64,000 bases of DNA from Chitinophaga sp. CF418 (GTDB lineage: Bacteria; Bacteroidota; Bacteroidia; Chitinophagales; Chitinophagaceae): assembly GCF_900142925.1 (NCBI RefSeq), contig NZ_FRCN01000011.1, positions 124,001 to 188,000 on the forward strand, in the 5' to 3' direction. Each line of letters opens with the position of its first letter. Positions within the stretch are counted from its first letter, which is position 1. This document shows positions 1 to 8,543 of the stretch, in pieces. Position numbers and translations under genes: made by a program. The notes beneath the pieces were generated by a model. It searched no databases, was not told the DNA's origin, and saw nothing but the letters and a program-made list of their open reading frames with translations.

Positions 1-48
1 TTCAAGCGCAATGCCCGACCGATGCTTATCAGTGACGGATATTTTCAT

Positions 49-81
49 TTACGACTATTTCATTAACGATTACGGCTATTT
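49..81 (+). repeat. pair of 12-bp direct repeats upstream of TetX-like gene
   Basis: The motif TTACGRCTATTT occurs at 49-60 and again at 70-81, a period of 21 bp or about two helical turns. The pair lies just before the putative promoter of the flavin monooxygenase gene at 142. Two same-face direct repeats in this position would suit an activator dimer, but no regulator is visible because the window starts here. Operator role is inference. Confidence 0.4.
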
Positions 82-107
82 TGATCGTAAAGGTAAATAT
101 AATTTTG
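80..107 (+). promoter_or_regulatory. Bacteroidetes-type promoter of TetX-like gene
   Basis: TTTG at 80-83 and TAATTTTG at 100-107 match the Bacteroidetes -33 (TTTG) and -7 (TAnnTTTG) elements, with a slightly short 16-bp spacer. Transcription would start near 113, about 30 nt before the ATG at 142. Confidence 0.5.
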
Positions 108-141
108 CAGGCATTAGAAGAATTACTCAATACAATAACAT

Positions 142-1305
142 ATGTTGTTAGAAAACAAACAGGTGGCCATCGTAGGCGGTGGTCCGGGAGGCTTAACACT
201 AGCAAGGCTTTTGCAGCTTAAGGGTGTAGATGTAAAAGTCTATGAAAGGGACTTTAATAAAGACGCACGCGTGCAGGGTGGTACCCTTGACCTGCATTTT
301 CAATCTGGCTTGAAAGCACTTGAAGATGCCGGGCTAATGGATGCTTTTAAAGTCAATTACAGGCCGGGCGCCGGCAAGGGGCGCATTGTTGATGAACATG
401 CAAAAATATTCTACGATGAGCATAACCAGGTATCCGACGAAGATTTCAGTAATGAATGGTTCAGGCCAGAAATTGACAGAGGCCCCTTAAGGGATATTTT
501 ATTACATTCTCTTCAATCTGATACTGTTGTCTGGGATAGTCAGTTTGTTGCTATGTCGAAGCCTGGCGATGCATGGAAACTCGAATTTAAAAATGGCACG
601 ACCGCTATCGCGGATATTGTCATAGGCGCAGATGGAGCCAATTCTAAAATCCGTTCTTTCATTACGCCTGTCAAACCTTTTTACACAGGAGTAATAATCG
701 TGGAAGGAAGTGTATACAATGCAGAGACAATGGCGCCCAGCATGCATCAACTACTAAAAGGCGGAAAAATCTACGCTTTCGGTGCTGAGAAATATTTACA
801 CGTGTCTTCAAAGGGAGATGGCAGCCTGGTATTTTACATCTGTACTAAAGAGGATGAAAACCGGGTACAAACCAGCGGGATAGATTTTTCGGATAAGCGG
901 CAGGTCTTAGCATGGCTCAAAAAAGAGTTCCGGGAATGGGATAATGTATGGCTTGAGTTATTTGAAAATGCAGGTCTGCCGCTCATACCACGTCCGCAAT
1001 ATTGCATGCCATTCGATCGAAGCTGGAGTACATTACCGAACCTTACAATGTTGGGCGATGCGGCTCATCTTATGCCACCTTCCGGCTCGGGCGTAAATAT
1101 GGCCATGCTGGATGCATTGGAATTAAGCGAATGTCTTACAGGTAATGACTTTGAAGATATTCCCGCAGCCATTGCGGCCTATGAAAAAGAAATGCAAACA
1201 AGAGCAGCCAAAGAAGCACAGGAATCACTGGAAATGACACAATGGATGCTTGCAGAAGGAGCCCTGGCTAAGATGGTACAGATGCTTAGTCAAATTCAGG
1301 ATTGA
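142..1305 (+). CDS. TetX-like FAD-dependent monooxygenase
   Basis: Class A flavoprotein monooxygenase of 387 aa, almost the length of tetracycline-inactivating TetX (388 aa). An N-terminal Rossmann motif GGGPGG (residues 12-17) binds the FAD ADP moiety. It is followed by GGTLDLH (46-52), a string that TetX also has, then EIDRGPLRDILL, GADGANSKIR and the second FAD motif GDAAHLMPP (from about 305) leading into SGSGVN. No signal peptide is seen, so it is probably cytoplasmic. A paralogue lies at 44197-45345. Family relationship is clear; the substrate (a tetracycline or another polycyclic aromatic) cannot be read from the sequence. It is monocistronic, with its own promoter and terminator. Confidence 0.85.
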   Translation: MLLENKQVAIVGGGPGGLTLARLLQLKGVDVKVYERDFNKDARVQGGTLDLHFQSGLKALEDAGLMDAFKVNYRPGAGKGRIVDEHAKIFYDEHNQVSDEDFSNEWFRPEIDRGPLRDILLHSLQSDTVVWDSQFVAMSKPGDAWKLEFKNGTTAIADIVIGADGANSKIRSFITPVKPFYTGVIIVEGSVYNAETMAPSMHQLLKGGKIYAFGAEKYLHVSSKGDGSLVFYICTKEDENRVQTSGIDFSDKRQVLAWLKKEFREWDNVWLELFENAGLPLIPRPQYCMPFDRSWSTLPNLTMLGDAAHLMPPSGSGVNMAMLDALELSECLTGNDFEDIPAAIAAYEKEMQTRAAKEAQESLEMTQWMLAEGALAKMVQMLSQIQD

Positions 1306-1330
1306 AACGCAAAGAAGCTTCAGCGATAAA

Positions 1331-1372
1331 AATCTAAAGCCCTCCGGATTTCGGGGGGCTTAGATTTTTTTT
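1331..1372 (+). terminator. Rho-independent terminator of TetX-like gene
   Basis: TCTAAAGCCCTCCGG pairs with the downstream GGGGGGCTTAGA arm, followed by eight T's. It starts 26 nt after the stop codon at 1305. Confidence 0.85.
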
Positions 1373-2063
1373 ATAGTACAAACCTGATAGGCCATAGTGC
1401 GTGGCGCCCTCACCGGTGATTATCCCGGCATTCTATTTGAGCCGATAAGGCCCGATAAAAGTCACTATACCCTCCAATGGAATGGTTAGGTATTCTCCCC
1501 GGTACAACATCCTTCACGATGTTCCATTAATAAGGCTAATGAACTCCCTCTTTTTCCGGGTTTTCCATATTTCCCTCACGACCAAACCCTCTGCGGTCAA
1601 ATGATTCACGAAAACTTCCATTCAAAATGCTTGTTTGGTACATGTTTTCTCGTTTTTTCCATATCACTTCACCGGCATTTCCATATCACTTTACCGTCAT
1701 TTCTATATCGAAGGGATATACATATGAGCCTAAAGTGATATCCAGATGACGGTACAAGGATATGGAGATATAGAGACCAGTGCTTATTCAGTCTGGGATT
1801 GAGGTAAAAAGGCATGGTAAAACAGAGGCTCTGAAAGCATGGTGAGAGGGTTGTTGAATTGTTACAGGTCCAAGGTCCAACTTAAAAACATAGCAAAAGC
1901 AGGGTAAAGGCAGGGCAAAGTCAGGATAAAGGCTCCCGGATTATGGTTCAGATTGAAAACGCATCATGGGGTTCCAAACATTGTTAAATAGAATACGGAG
2001 CACGATGCATAAGGATGAAAATGTGGCAGCTATGATCGAAATAGTCAGCCGGGAAGCAGCGGC
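1373..2063. other. non-coding gap between convergent genes
   Basis: No convincing gene is seen. The neighbours converge (plus-strand gene ends at 1305, minus-strand gene ends at 2365), so no promoter is needed here. The stretch nevertheless holds the 22-bp repeat cluster at 1656-1785, and the dispersed inverted-repeat element follows at 2064. Confidence 0.6.
1656..1785. repeat. 22-bp direct repeats with inverted partial copies
   Basis: Two full 22-bp units start at 1656 and 1678, with a core of TTTCCATATCACTT then ACCGKCA. A partial third unit, TTTCTATATCG, starts at 1700. From about 1732 the same words return on the other strand (AAAGTGATATCC, ATGACGGTAC, GGATATGGAGATATAG), making the cluster roughly palindromic around 1715. 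The 22-bp period is about two helical turns. No adjacent gene needs a promoter here. Confidence 0.7.
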
Positions 2064-2215
2064 GGTTCCAGGTGGAGACCACTGGCCTTAGTTTTTTGAA
2101 GTATGCTAATACGCCCTACCAGGAGTTTAATGAGATATTCCAAAGCCCAATACGACCATCAGCGTTTCATAGCAAGGAACTTCTAAAAACTACAGCCAGT
2201 GGTCCACCTGGAACC
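2064..2215. repeat. dispersed ~150-bp inverted-repeat element, copy 1
   Basis: The ends form a long imperfect inverted repeat: GGTTCCAGGTGG, CCACTGGC and TAGTTTTTT-GAAGT at the left face ACTTCTAAAAACTA, GCCAGTGG and CCACCTGGAACC at the right. A diverged copy lies at 56239-56387; the two share GAAGTATGC, CCTACCAGGAGTT, AAGGAACTT and ACTACAGCCAGTG in the same order. The 62-codon reading frame that starts at 2072 lies inside the element and is not thought to be a gene. It looks like a MITE-like element or a structured RNA. Confidence 0.7.
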
Positions 2216-2364
2216 GAAGCAAGGATCAGCGACTTTGCTTTCTTCTTTTGTACACAATGATACCAATTGTTACTACTATGGCAATTACGATAATGAATAT
2301 CGGCCCCGGGCCAATTGTAATTAAATCCATTTTACAAATTTTAAAAATGTTTGATTTTTCGCAA

Positions 2365-3369
2365 CTACCTCACTGGAAATAACCCCAGTTTCCTCTCCGC
2401 AAACGAATCAATCGCTTTTTCTACCGAAGGAATATCTTTCCCTGTCAGATAACACCCCATCACGTGCGCCCCTGCATTAGGAATAGCAACCGCATCTTTC
2501 AATGCAGCCGGTGTTCCCAGCTGCTGCTCCATATCCAGGATGGCAGATACCCTGACCGTTGGGTCCTGGTGCTCTTCATCCTTGTAATAATACAGGTTCA
2601 GCGCCGGCTGTTTCACCGCCCGGAATACAGACGGCTCCATAGTGGTCTCCAGCAGGTTTTGCAGCTCGGAGATTGCTTCCAGGCGGTATTTACTATACCA
2701 GTACTTGCTCACCTCCGGATTTTCCGGAACAGATTGCCGGTATTTGCCTTTGCTGACAAACCGGGCCAGTTGCAATCCCCAGGGATTATTGCTCAGGAAC
2801 GCCAGATCATTATTGATGGCGATGTTGGGCGACATATTAATGATCGCAAATATATCATTCGGATAGGTAGCCGCCAGTTTTAAACCCAGGGTGCTACCTG
2901 TGGAGCAGGTTACCAGGATCACTTTCTCTCCCAAAGCCTTCCCGATACTCAGGGCCTCTTTGGCATCATTCCAGAGGCCGGTGGCTGTCATGGTCAGGAG
3001 TGGTTCGGAGGTATCCAGGCCATGACCATCCAGGCGGGACAGATACATGTTACAGCCATATCTTCTGGCAAAGTCGCGATGTACAGGATCGCCCTCTTCC
3101 TGGCTGGCGGAAAAGCCATGCAGATATACCACGCTGTAAGGTGTTTTATGACGCAGGGAATCATACCATACAATACGGGCTTCGTTGTTGGGCTTTAGCT
3201 TGTGTTGACGCTCTTTGACACTAATATAATGTTCCAGGGCCTGGGATTGCTGGGGTACAGCGGGTAACAGAGGATCGTACCGGGGACTAACTGGTCTTGG
3301 ACCCAGGTAATATATAATTACCAGGATTGAAACTACAATAAGGGATATTCGCAGCCAGCTGCTTTTCAT
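2365..3369 (-). CDS. membrane-anchored alpha/beta hydrolase
   Basis: 334 aa. The N-terminus carries one hydrophobic segment (about residues 6-24), a signal anchor or uncleaved signal peptide, so the enzyme is probably exported or periplasmic. The alpha/beta hydrolase core shows an oxyanion-hole strand YLHGF, an RLDGHGLD turn and the nucleophile elbow TCSTGST, in which the first glycine of the usual GxSxG is replaced by threonine. A late GAHVMG supplies the likely catalytic histidine. Substrate unknown; lipid or ester hydrolysis is possible. It lies 67 bp downstream of ccmF on the same strand, but a strong hairpin in that gap suggests at least partly separate transcription. Confidence 0.75.
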   Translation of the reverse strand: MKSSWLRISLIVVSILVIIYYLGPRPVSPRYDPLLPAVPQQSQALEHYISVKERQHKLKPNNEARIVWYDSLRHKTPYSVVYLHGFSASQEEGDPVHRDFARRYGCNMYLSRLDGHGLDTSEPLLTMTATGLWNDAKEALSIGKALGEKVILVTCSTGSTLGLKLAATYPNDIFAIINMSPNIAINNDLAFLSNNPWGLQLARFVSKGKYRQSVPENPEVSKYWYSKYRLEAISELQNLLETTMEPSVFRAVKQPALNLYYYKDEEHQDPTVRVSAILDMEQQLGTPAALKDAVAIPNAGAHVMGCYLTGKDIPSVEKAIDSFAERKLGLFPVR

Positions 3370-3384
3370 AGATGTGTGGTGTTA

Positions 3385-3434
3385 TTTTGATCCGGGGATG
3401 CAGGATGTTCTGGCCCCTGCATCCCGGATCAAAA
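3385..3434 (-). terminator. hairpin terminator after ccmF
   Basis: On the minus strand TTTTGATCCGGG-ATGCAGG pairs with CCTGCATCC-CGGATCAAAA across a short loop. It lies between the ccmF stop codon and the hydrolase start. The flanking A/T runs make it usable in either direction. Confidence 0.6.
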
Positions 3435-3436
3435 CG

Positions 3437-5947
3437 TTATGACTTAATAGTTTTTGCCTTATTCGCCTTCACCCTGTATACGATACTCATTACAAATCCG
3501 ACGATCATGATCAGAATGCCTATCCATAGTACATTGATGAATGGGAAGATAAAGGCTTTCATCACAATATAGTCCTTAAAAGTATCCGATTCTTTTACTT
3601 GTAATAGGATCTTTTTTTCTTTCGGCAGAATCTTGCTGAAGCGTACATATAACGACAGCGGCGCTACGGTATCAGCGACGGATATCTCACGGGTACTGTC
3701 ACGCAGGCAATATACCGGCAGCAGGTTATACTGTTCGTTATTTTTGGTATACACTTTCAGCTGTGCACCCACAGCAAGATCATTTGGCTCCGCCTGGTAA
3801 TTCCGGTTGTTCGGCTGTGGCTGTATGCCTTCCAGGATCATATAACCGTTAGCAAAGAATACCGAATCGCCCGGCGCTACTTCATGAGAGCTGTACTGGG
3901 CAGTGTCACTGGCTTCATCCTTGATAGGCACTGCTGTGATATAGGTGAAGATATCTTTTGTCAGATAGTGTCTGGAATCAGGATTCGGCGTTAACTGCTG
4001 CTGGCCCCTGTTGCTCAGGAAGGCATCAGGATGCAGCGTGAATTTCTCCAGGATATTTCCATTCTCCGGGTCACGACGTTCGTACCTCACCAGGTAGTAA
4101 GTTTTCGCATCACCGGCAGCCAGGGAGTCTCCCGCATAAGTCACGTGGTAGTCGCCCATCTGCACCGGGAAGTTCTTAGGCAGCATCAGGTTTTCCCTTG
4201 GATTCTCCTTACTTTCCTTTCCGAAGAACCCACCGTCCAGCATCTTCATACGGTCGATAGAGATCACTTCGCGTTTGGAAGCGGAGATCAGGATACCCAG
4301 CAGCACCATACCGAAGCCTACGTGCGCTATGGAAGCACCCGCCGCTCTCAGTTTGCCTTTCTGGCCGATGAATATATATGAGGCATTACCGACGATAGCA
4401 TATACACTGCAGAACAGCATGATATAAATAGCCACCAGGAAGCCGGCGCCGTAAAGATCATAGTTGATATTGCCGAAGATCCCTATCAGGCCTGTTATCA
4501 CAAGACTCAGGATGGTCGGGATGGCTATTTTCTTCGTAAAGAAGCCTTTCGGCGTATCCTTGTATTTCAGGTATTGTACTACAGCGGTCAGCAGGCCCAG
4601 TACAATGGCGATCCAGATCTGGATCTTATTGTAGTGGAATACGCCGTCGGACGGTGGGGCAATATCCTGCTGCAGATTCAGCAGTTTTTTGATACCCAGT
4701 CCGTTAATGATCTTGTTCCATACCGGGATGGAAGTCGTAAAAGTGATCTGTATAGCGCCGATCATCAGCACCAGAGATCCGATGAACAGCCAGAACTCAC
4801 GTGAGTAAGTACTTTCTTCTTTCACAACAGAAGGGATCTCCTTCCTTCTCGCGATCAGCATCGCGAAACCGGGCACCACAAATACCACCATGTACAGCAA
4901 CAACTGACCACTCATACCCAGATCGGTAAAGGAGTGTACGGAAGTATCGCCCAACACACCGCTACGGGTCAGGAAAGTGGAATACAGGATGAGGATGAAG
5001 GTGATCAGGAAAAAGAAAAAGGTAGACTTCAACGCATGACCGGAGGATTTAAATGCCAACAGGGTGTGAATACCTGCTACCAGCGTTAACCAGGGCACCA
5101 GGGAGGCATTCTCTACAGGGTCCCATGCCCAGTAACCGCCAAAGGTCAGTGATTCATAAGCCCAGGCGGCACCCATCATGATACCTGTACCCAGCACCAT
5201 GGCTGAGAACAGTGACCACGGCAATGCCGGTTTGATCCATTCTTTGTATTCGCGGGTCCACAGACCGGCAAAAGCATATGCGAAGGGGATAATGGTAGAG
5301 GCAAATCCCAGGAACAGCACCGGCGGGTGGATCACCATCCAGTAGTTCTGCAGGGAAAGGTTCAGGCCATTACCATCGGTGATGAAGTCGAGGTAGTTTG
5401 CGTTGGATACCCAGGGCAGGCCCAGGTTCTCTTCCGCCTGACGCAGCAGCAGGAAGGGGTTGCTACCCACGCGATACCCTAATATATAGATACCGATCAG
5501 CATACTGCCCAGGCATACCTGTGCAAAGGACAATACGGTCATTACAGGCGCTTCCCATTTCTTACCTACGCGTAAGAGGATCAGGCCCAGCACACTGTGC
5601 CAGATGGACCACAGCAGGAAGCTTCCTTCCTGGTCGGCCCAGAAGCTGGACAGGAGGTAACTTACCGGCAGATCGCGGGAAGAGTTCCTCCATACATATT
5701 TGTACTCGAAATAGTGATTGTATAAAGCGTAATACAGACTGCCGAAGGTGGTGAAAACCGCCAGCGCCTGTATGATGAAGGCCCAGCGGGCCAGTTTCTT
5801 CCATGAATCTTTTAACAATTCCTCTTTGGACTGCACCGACATGAAATAGCTGACGGTAGCTACCATCGATGCAACAAAAGCCAATACCGCTGAAAAATGC
5901 CCTAACTGTCCGGGTAACAGATGTTCCCCTATGTAATTTGTATTCAA
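3437..5947 (-). CDS. ccmF: cytochrome c maturation heme lyase subunit CcmF
   Basis: 836-aa polytopic membrane protein of the heme-handling CcmF/CcmC/CcsA superfamily. The diagnostic periplasmic tryptophan-rich WWD domain is visible as GGYWAWDPVENASLVPWL around residue 270, and histidines in neighbouring loops are candidate heme ligands. It has many transmembrane segments, with a long periplasmic region before a final helix at the C-terminus. CcmF attaches heme, delivered by CcmE, to apocytochrome c. The gene is longer than the roughly 650 aa of the E. coli protein because of the extended C-terminal domain. It follows ccmE by 84 bp on the same strand and probably forms an operon with it. No ccmABC, ccmG or ccmH is in the window. 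Confidence 0.93.
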   Translation of the reverse strand: MNTNYIGEHLLPGQLGHFSAVLAFVASMVATVSYFMSVQSKEELLKDSWKKLARWAFIIQALAVFTTFGSLYYALYNHYFEYKYVWRNSSRDLPVSYLLSSFWADQEGSFLLWSIWHSVLGLILLRVGKKWEAPVMTVLSFAQVCLGSMLIGIYILGYRVGSNPFLLLRQAEENLGLPWVSNANYLDFITDGNGLNLSLQNYWMVIHPPVLFLGFASTIIPFAYAFAGLWTREYKEWIKPALPWSLFSAMVLGTGIMMGAAWAYESLTFGGYWAWDPVENASLVPWLTLVAGIHTLLAFKSSGHALKSTFFFFLITFILILYSTFLTRSGVLGDTSVHSFTDLGMSGQLLLYMVVFVVPGFAMLIARRKEIPSVVKEESTYSREFWLFIGSLVLMIGAIQITFTTSIPVWNKIINGLGIKKLLNLQQDIAPPSDGVFHYNKIQIWIAIVLGLLTAVVQYLKYKDTPKGFFTKKIAIPTILSLVITGLIGIFGNINYDLYGAGFLVAIYIMLFCSVYAIVGNASYIFIGQKGKLRAAGASIAHVGFGMVLLGILISASKREVISIDRMKMLDGGFFGKESKENPRENLMLPKNFPVQMGDYHVTYAGDSLAAGDAKTYYLVRYERRDPENGNILEKFTLHPDAFLSNRGQQQLTPNPDSRHYLTKDIFTYITAVPIKDEASDTAQYSSHEVAPGDSVFFANGYMILEGIQPQPNNRNYQAEPNDLAVGAQLKVYTKNNEQYNLLPVYCLRDSTREISVADTVAPLSLYVRFSKILPKEKKILLQVKESDTFKDYIVMKAFIFPFINVLWIGILIMIVGFVMSIVYRVKANKAKTIKS

Positions 5948-6031
5948 AGCCTGCTAGTATGAAAGCCCGTGAACGGCAGTCCACGGACAATAGAATGAAT
6001 AATGATTTTCCGCAATGATCCCGCGGGCTAC

Positions 6032-6424
6032 CTATGCTTTGCCAATAGCCACCTGGTCATTCTTATATTTGGACGGACATTTCATCAGAATCTTGCTGCA
6101 TTTGAACTCTCCGCCTGACATTTTACCGGTCAGTACCACGCTTTCCGCCTTCTCGAAATCAGTTGGTTTGGTGCCATAGAAAACAACAGGTCTTACTTCC
6201 CCTGTTTTATCAATTACATAAAAGCGGAATAAGTTGGCATCCCTCTGTGGATTGTATTCCATTACTTTAGTGGTATCCAGTTTTCCGATCACCTGGAATT
6301 CTTTTCCCTCTTTCTGTCTCGCAGTGGCAAAAGTCTCATAAGTACTGAAATCGCCTGCTACCGTTACAATTATTCCTATAGCCACAGCAATAAGTATCAG
6401 CAGGATAATGTTAGATTTCTTCAT
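6032..6424 (-). CDS. ccmE: heme chaperone CcmE, CxxxY type
   Basis: 130 aa: a short cytoplasmic start, one N-terminal transmembrane anchor (about residues 5-23) and a periplasmic OB-fold domain. CcmE carries heme covalently from the CcmC/CcmD side to CcmF. In the E. coli type the heme is attached to histidine in an HxxxY motif; here the equivalent position reads CPSKY (residues 116-120), a CxxxY motif. CxxxY forms are known from Desulfovibrio and archaea. The tail after the motif is short (10 residues). It is the first gene of a minus-strand group with ccmF, which supports the assignment. Confidence 0.88.
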   Translation of the reverse strand: MKKSNIILLILIAVAIGIIVTVAGDFSTYETFATARQKEGKEFQVIGKLDTTKVMEYNPQRDANLFRFYVIDKTGEVRPVVFYGTKPTDFEKAESVVLTGKMSGGEFKCSKILMKCPSKYKNDQVAIGKA

Positions 6425-6651
6425 ATCGCAAATAATTCAGATTCTTCCTTAATGCATTCCTTTGTTAAAAAAGCCGTACACTTTGTGTTACAATCAATAT
6501 ACAGTCTAAATCAACCGCAAAATTACACCAAATTGAAGTTCAAGTTCATTTTTTTACATAAAAGAAGACATGATATTTGTCATAAAAAGGCCATACATCC
6601 ATGCAGGCCCAACAGTGGACTGTATCCTATGGTCGGTGGTGCATAAATTAC

Positions 6652-6726
6652 TATCTTTGCGCCGGAAAAATCGTTTTAAACGGTTGATCCCCTACGACAG
6701 GACCTCCTCGGGGTGGCCTCTTTTTA
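6652..6726 (+). promoter_or_regulatory. promoter and leader with terminator-like hairpin upstream of ureohydrolase
   Basis: TATCTTTG at 6652-6659 matches the Bacteroidetes -7 element TAnnTTTG exactly, placing the transcript start near 6665. The leader then has a GC-rich stem, AGGACCTCC / GGGGTGGCCT with two internal mismatches, followed directly by CTTTTT at about 6700-6726. This is 16 nt before the ATG at 6742. A terminator-like stem inside a 5' leader suggests premature termination or a small RNA. The rest of the gap (6425-6651) shows nothing else I can assign. Confidence 0.5.
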
Positions 6727-6741
6727 TCAAATTACATTATC

Positions 6742-7785
6742 ATGGCGGATTTATCTCAATTTGATCCCAATTCGGTCAGCCTGTTGTCCAACAATATATT
6801 CGGGCTGCCTACAACTGAGGAAGATGCGAAACTGGTATTATTACCTGTTCCCTGGGAAGTAACGGTTTCTTACACCCACGGCACTGCCAGGGGCCCCGAA
6901 CAGATCTTCAAGGCCTCTCATCAGGTAGACCTCTACGATGCAGATGTGAAAGATGGATGGAAAAGTGGCTTTTTCATGCGCGACATTGACAAACAGCTCC
7001 TGCTGCGCAGTGATTACCTCAGGAAAGAAGCGGAACTCTACCTCAAATTCCTCACCGAAGGTGGCGATATCAGTGATAATGAATTCCTTAAGAAAACGCT
7101 CGTAGATGTAAACGCCGGTACCGTTGCTATGAACGAATGGGTGTACCGCCATACAAAAGAATTACTCAGAAATGATAAACTGGTGGCGCTGGTGGGCGGT
7201 GACCATAGTACTCCCCTCGGCTTTTTTAAGGCGATCGGCGAGTACAAGGGCGATTTCGGCATCCTCCAGATCGATGCCCACTGCGACCTGCGCGAGGAGT
7301 ATGAAGGCTTTCAGTATTCCCACGCCTCCATTATGTATAATGCCATCAAGGAAGTACCTCAGCTCACCAAACTTGTACAGGTTGGCATCCGTGATTACTG
7401 CGAAGAGGAAGTGGACTACATCAATGACAGCAATGGTAAGGTAGTGACCTTCTTCGACAAGGACATCAAAACCCGTCAGTATGAAGGAGATACGTGGAAA
7501 ATGATCTGTGACGATATCATTGCCGCATTACCGGACCAGGTATATATCAGCTTTGACATAGACGGCCTGGATCCCAAGCTCTGCCCGCATACCGGTACAC
7601 CTGTAGCAGGTGGCTTTGAAACAGAACAGCTGTATTATCTTTTCAGGAAGGTAATAGAGAGCGGCCGTAAGCTGATCGGCTTTGACCTGAATGAGGTCAG
7701 CACCTCTGTTAATGAGTGGGACGCCAACGTAGGAGCGCGGGTACTGTTCAAACTGTGTAACCTGCTGGTATGTTCGAATCAATGA
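6742..7785 (+). CDS. arginase/agmatinase-family ureohydrolase
   Basis: 347-aa binuclear-manganese hydrolase that releases urea or a related amide from a guanidino group. The metal-binding motifs are present in order: GGDHS, DAHCDLR and SFDIDGLDP, followed by PHTGTPVAGG, which shapes the active site. Agmatinase (agmatine to putrescine plus urea) is the usual annotation for such Bacteroidetes proteins, but arginase or formimidoylglutamase cannot be excluded by eye. The protein is longer than E. coli SpeB (306 aa), with an extended N-terminal region and an insert around residues 90-120. It appears cytoplasmic. The stop codon abuts a REP-like palindrome. Confidence 0.85.
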   Translation: MADLSQFDPNSVSLLSNNIFGLPTTEEDAKLVLLPVPWEVTVSYTHGTARGPEQIFKASHQVDLYDADVKDGWKSGFFMRDIDKQLLLRSDYLRKEAELYLKFLTEGGDISDNEFLKKTLVDVNAGTVAMNEWVYRHTKELLRNDKLVALVGGDHSTPLGFFKAIGEYKGDFGILQIDAHCDLREEYEGFQYSHASIMYNAIKEVPQLTKLVQVGIRDYCEEEVDYINDSNGKVVTFFDKDIKTRQYEGDTWKMICDDIIAALPDQVYISFDIDGLDPKLCPHTGTPVAGGFETEQLYYLFRKVIESGRKLIGFDLNEVSTSVNEWDANVGARVLFKLCNLLVCSNQ

Positions 7786-7832
7786 CCCGGGATTGAAACC
7801 CGGGACTACAAACACTTAGCCCCTACAGGGCT
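7786..7832. repeat. REP-like palindrome with TACAAACAC core
   Basis: CCCGGG-ATTGAAA-CCCGGG is followed by CTACAAACAC and then AGCCC-CTACA-GGGCT. The element begins on the first base after the stop codon of the ureohydrolase. Related units, sharing TACAAACAC or its complement, lie near 10148, 18552 and 56035. Confidence 0.65.
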
Positions 7833-7905
7833 GTTCGTAGCGCAGGCCAAACAGTATTATATAAGACAAACGATTAATTAAGCCCGACAGCTGATCAACG
7901 ACGAT

Positions 7906-8496
7906 ATGAAACAATATAAGTTACGGATACTTCACCCTAATGCGGTAACACGTCTTCGCCTGCAACCAGTAATGCATGGCCTTGCAGGCATCCTGTTTTT
8001 AATGAATGGAATAGGTGTTTACAACAGCCCTTCTCCCAACTGGAGTATGGCCATCTTTTTTATACTGCTGGGGTTAGCGAGCCTGGCCTTCCCGTTTTTC
8101 ATGAAGCGCTTCCGCAACATACAGGCGGCCAACAGCCTGGCGCGTACGGTACAGGCCTTTGTGAGCCTGACTGGTTGCCTTTATTTTCTGAGCCATATGC
8201 AACCGCTTATCGGCGCGCTGCTGTTCCTGACAGGTATCGCTTCTGCCTATATCGGATGGGCCGAATACAAGATCTTCCAGCCCTGTTTTGTGAAGATAGA
8301 CATGATGGGCGTACTGCTGCCGGGCACCTTTTCAGACAAGCTGATTGGCTGGAACCAATTGAATAATGTAATTTTGCGGAATGACCTGCTCACAATAGAC
8401 TTCAAAAACAATAAAGTATTGCAGCTTGAAGTACTGGACGAAACAGGCGCCGTTACGACGGAAGAAATGAACGCATTTTTCAGAAGCAGACTCTGA
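7906..8496 (+). CDS. small integral membrane protein, function unknown
   Basis: 196 aa. About four hydrophobic helices fill residues 22-125 and are arranged as two hairpins. They are followed by a soluble C-terminal tail (about 130-196) with alternating strands (VKIDMMGVLL, LLTIDFKNNKVLQLEV) reminiscent of a small PH-like or beta-sheet domain. No catalytic motif is seen and I do not recognise the family. It lies 47 bp upstream of the radical SAM gene on the same strand and may be co-transcribed with it. A promoter is not obvious in the 120 bp before the ATG, which contain a REP-like palindrome. Confidence 0.75.
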   Translation: MKQYKLRILHPNAVTRLRLQPVMHGLAGILFLMNGIGVYNSPSPNWSMAIFFILLGLASLAFPFFMKRFRNIQAANSLARTVQAFVSLTGCLYFLSHMQPLIGALLFLTGIASAYIGWAEYKIFQPCFVKIDMMGVLLPGTFSDKLIGWNQLNNVILRNDLLTIDFKNNKVLQLEVLDETGAVTTEEMNAFFRSRL

Positions 8497-8543
8497 TCAC
8501 TGCAAGGGAATATTACCAATTCAACAAGAAACGATTTGATCAT

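Noticed and set aside
2072-2260. 62-codon frame starting METTGLSFLKYANTPYQEF
   Set aside because: It lies inside the dispersed inverted-repeat element at 2064-2215, and the diverged second copy does not keep the frame.
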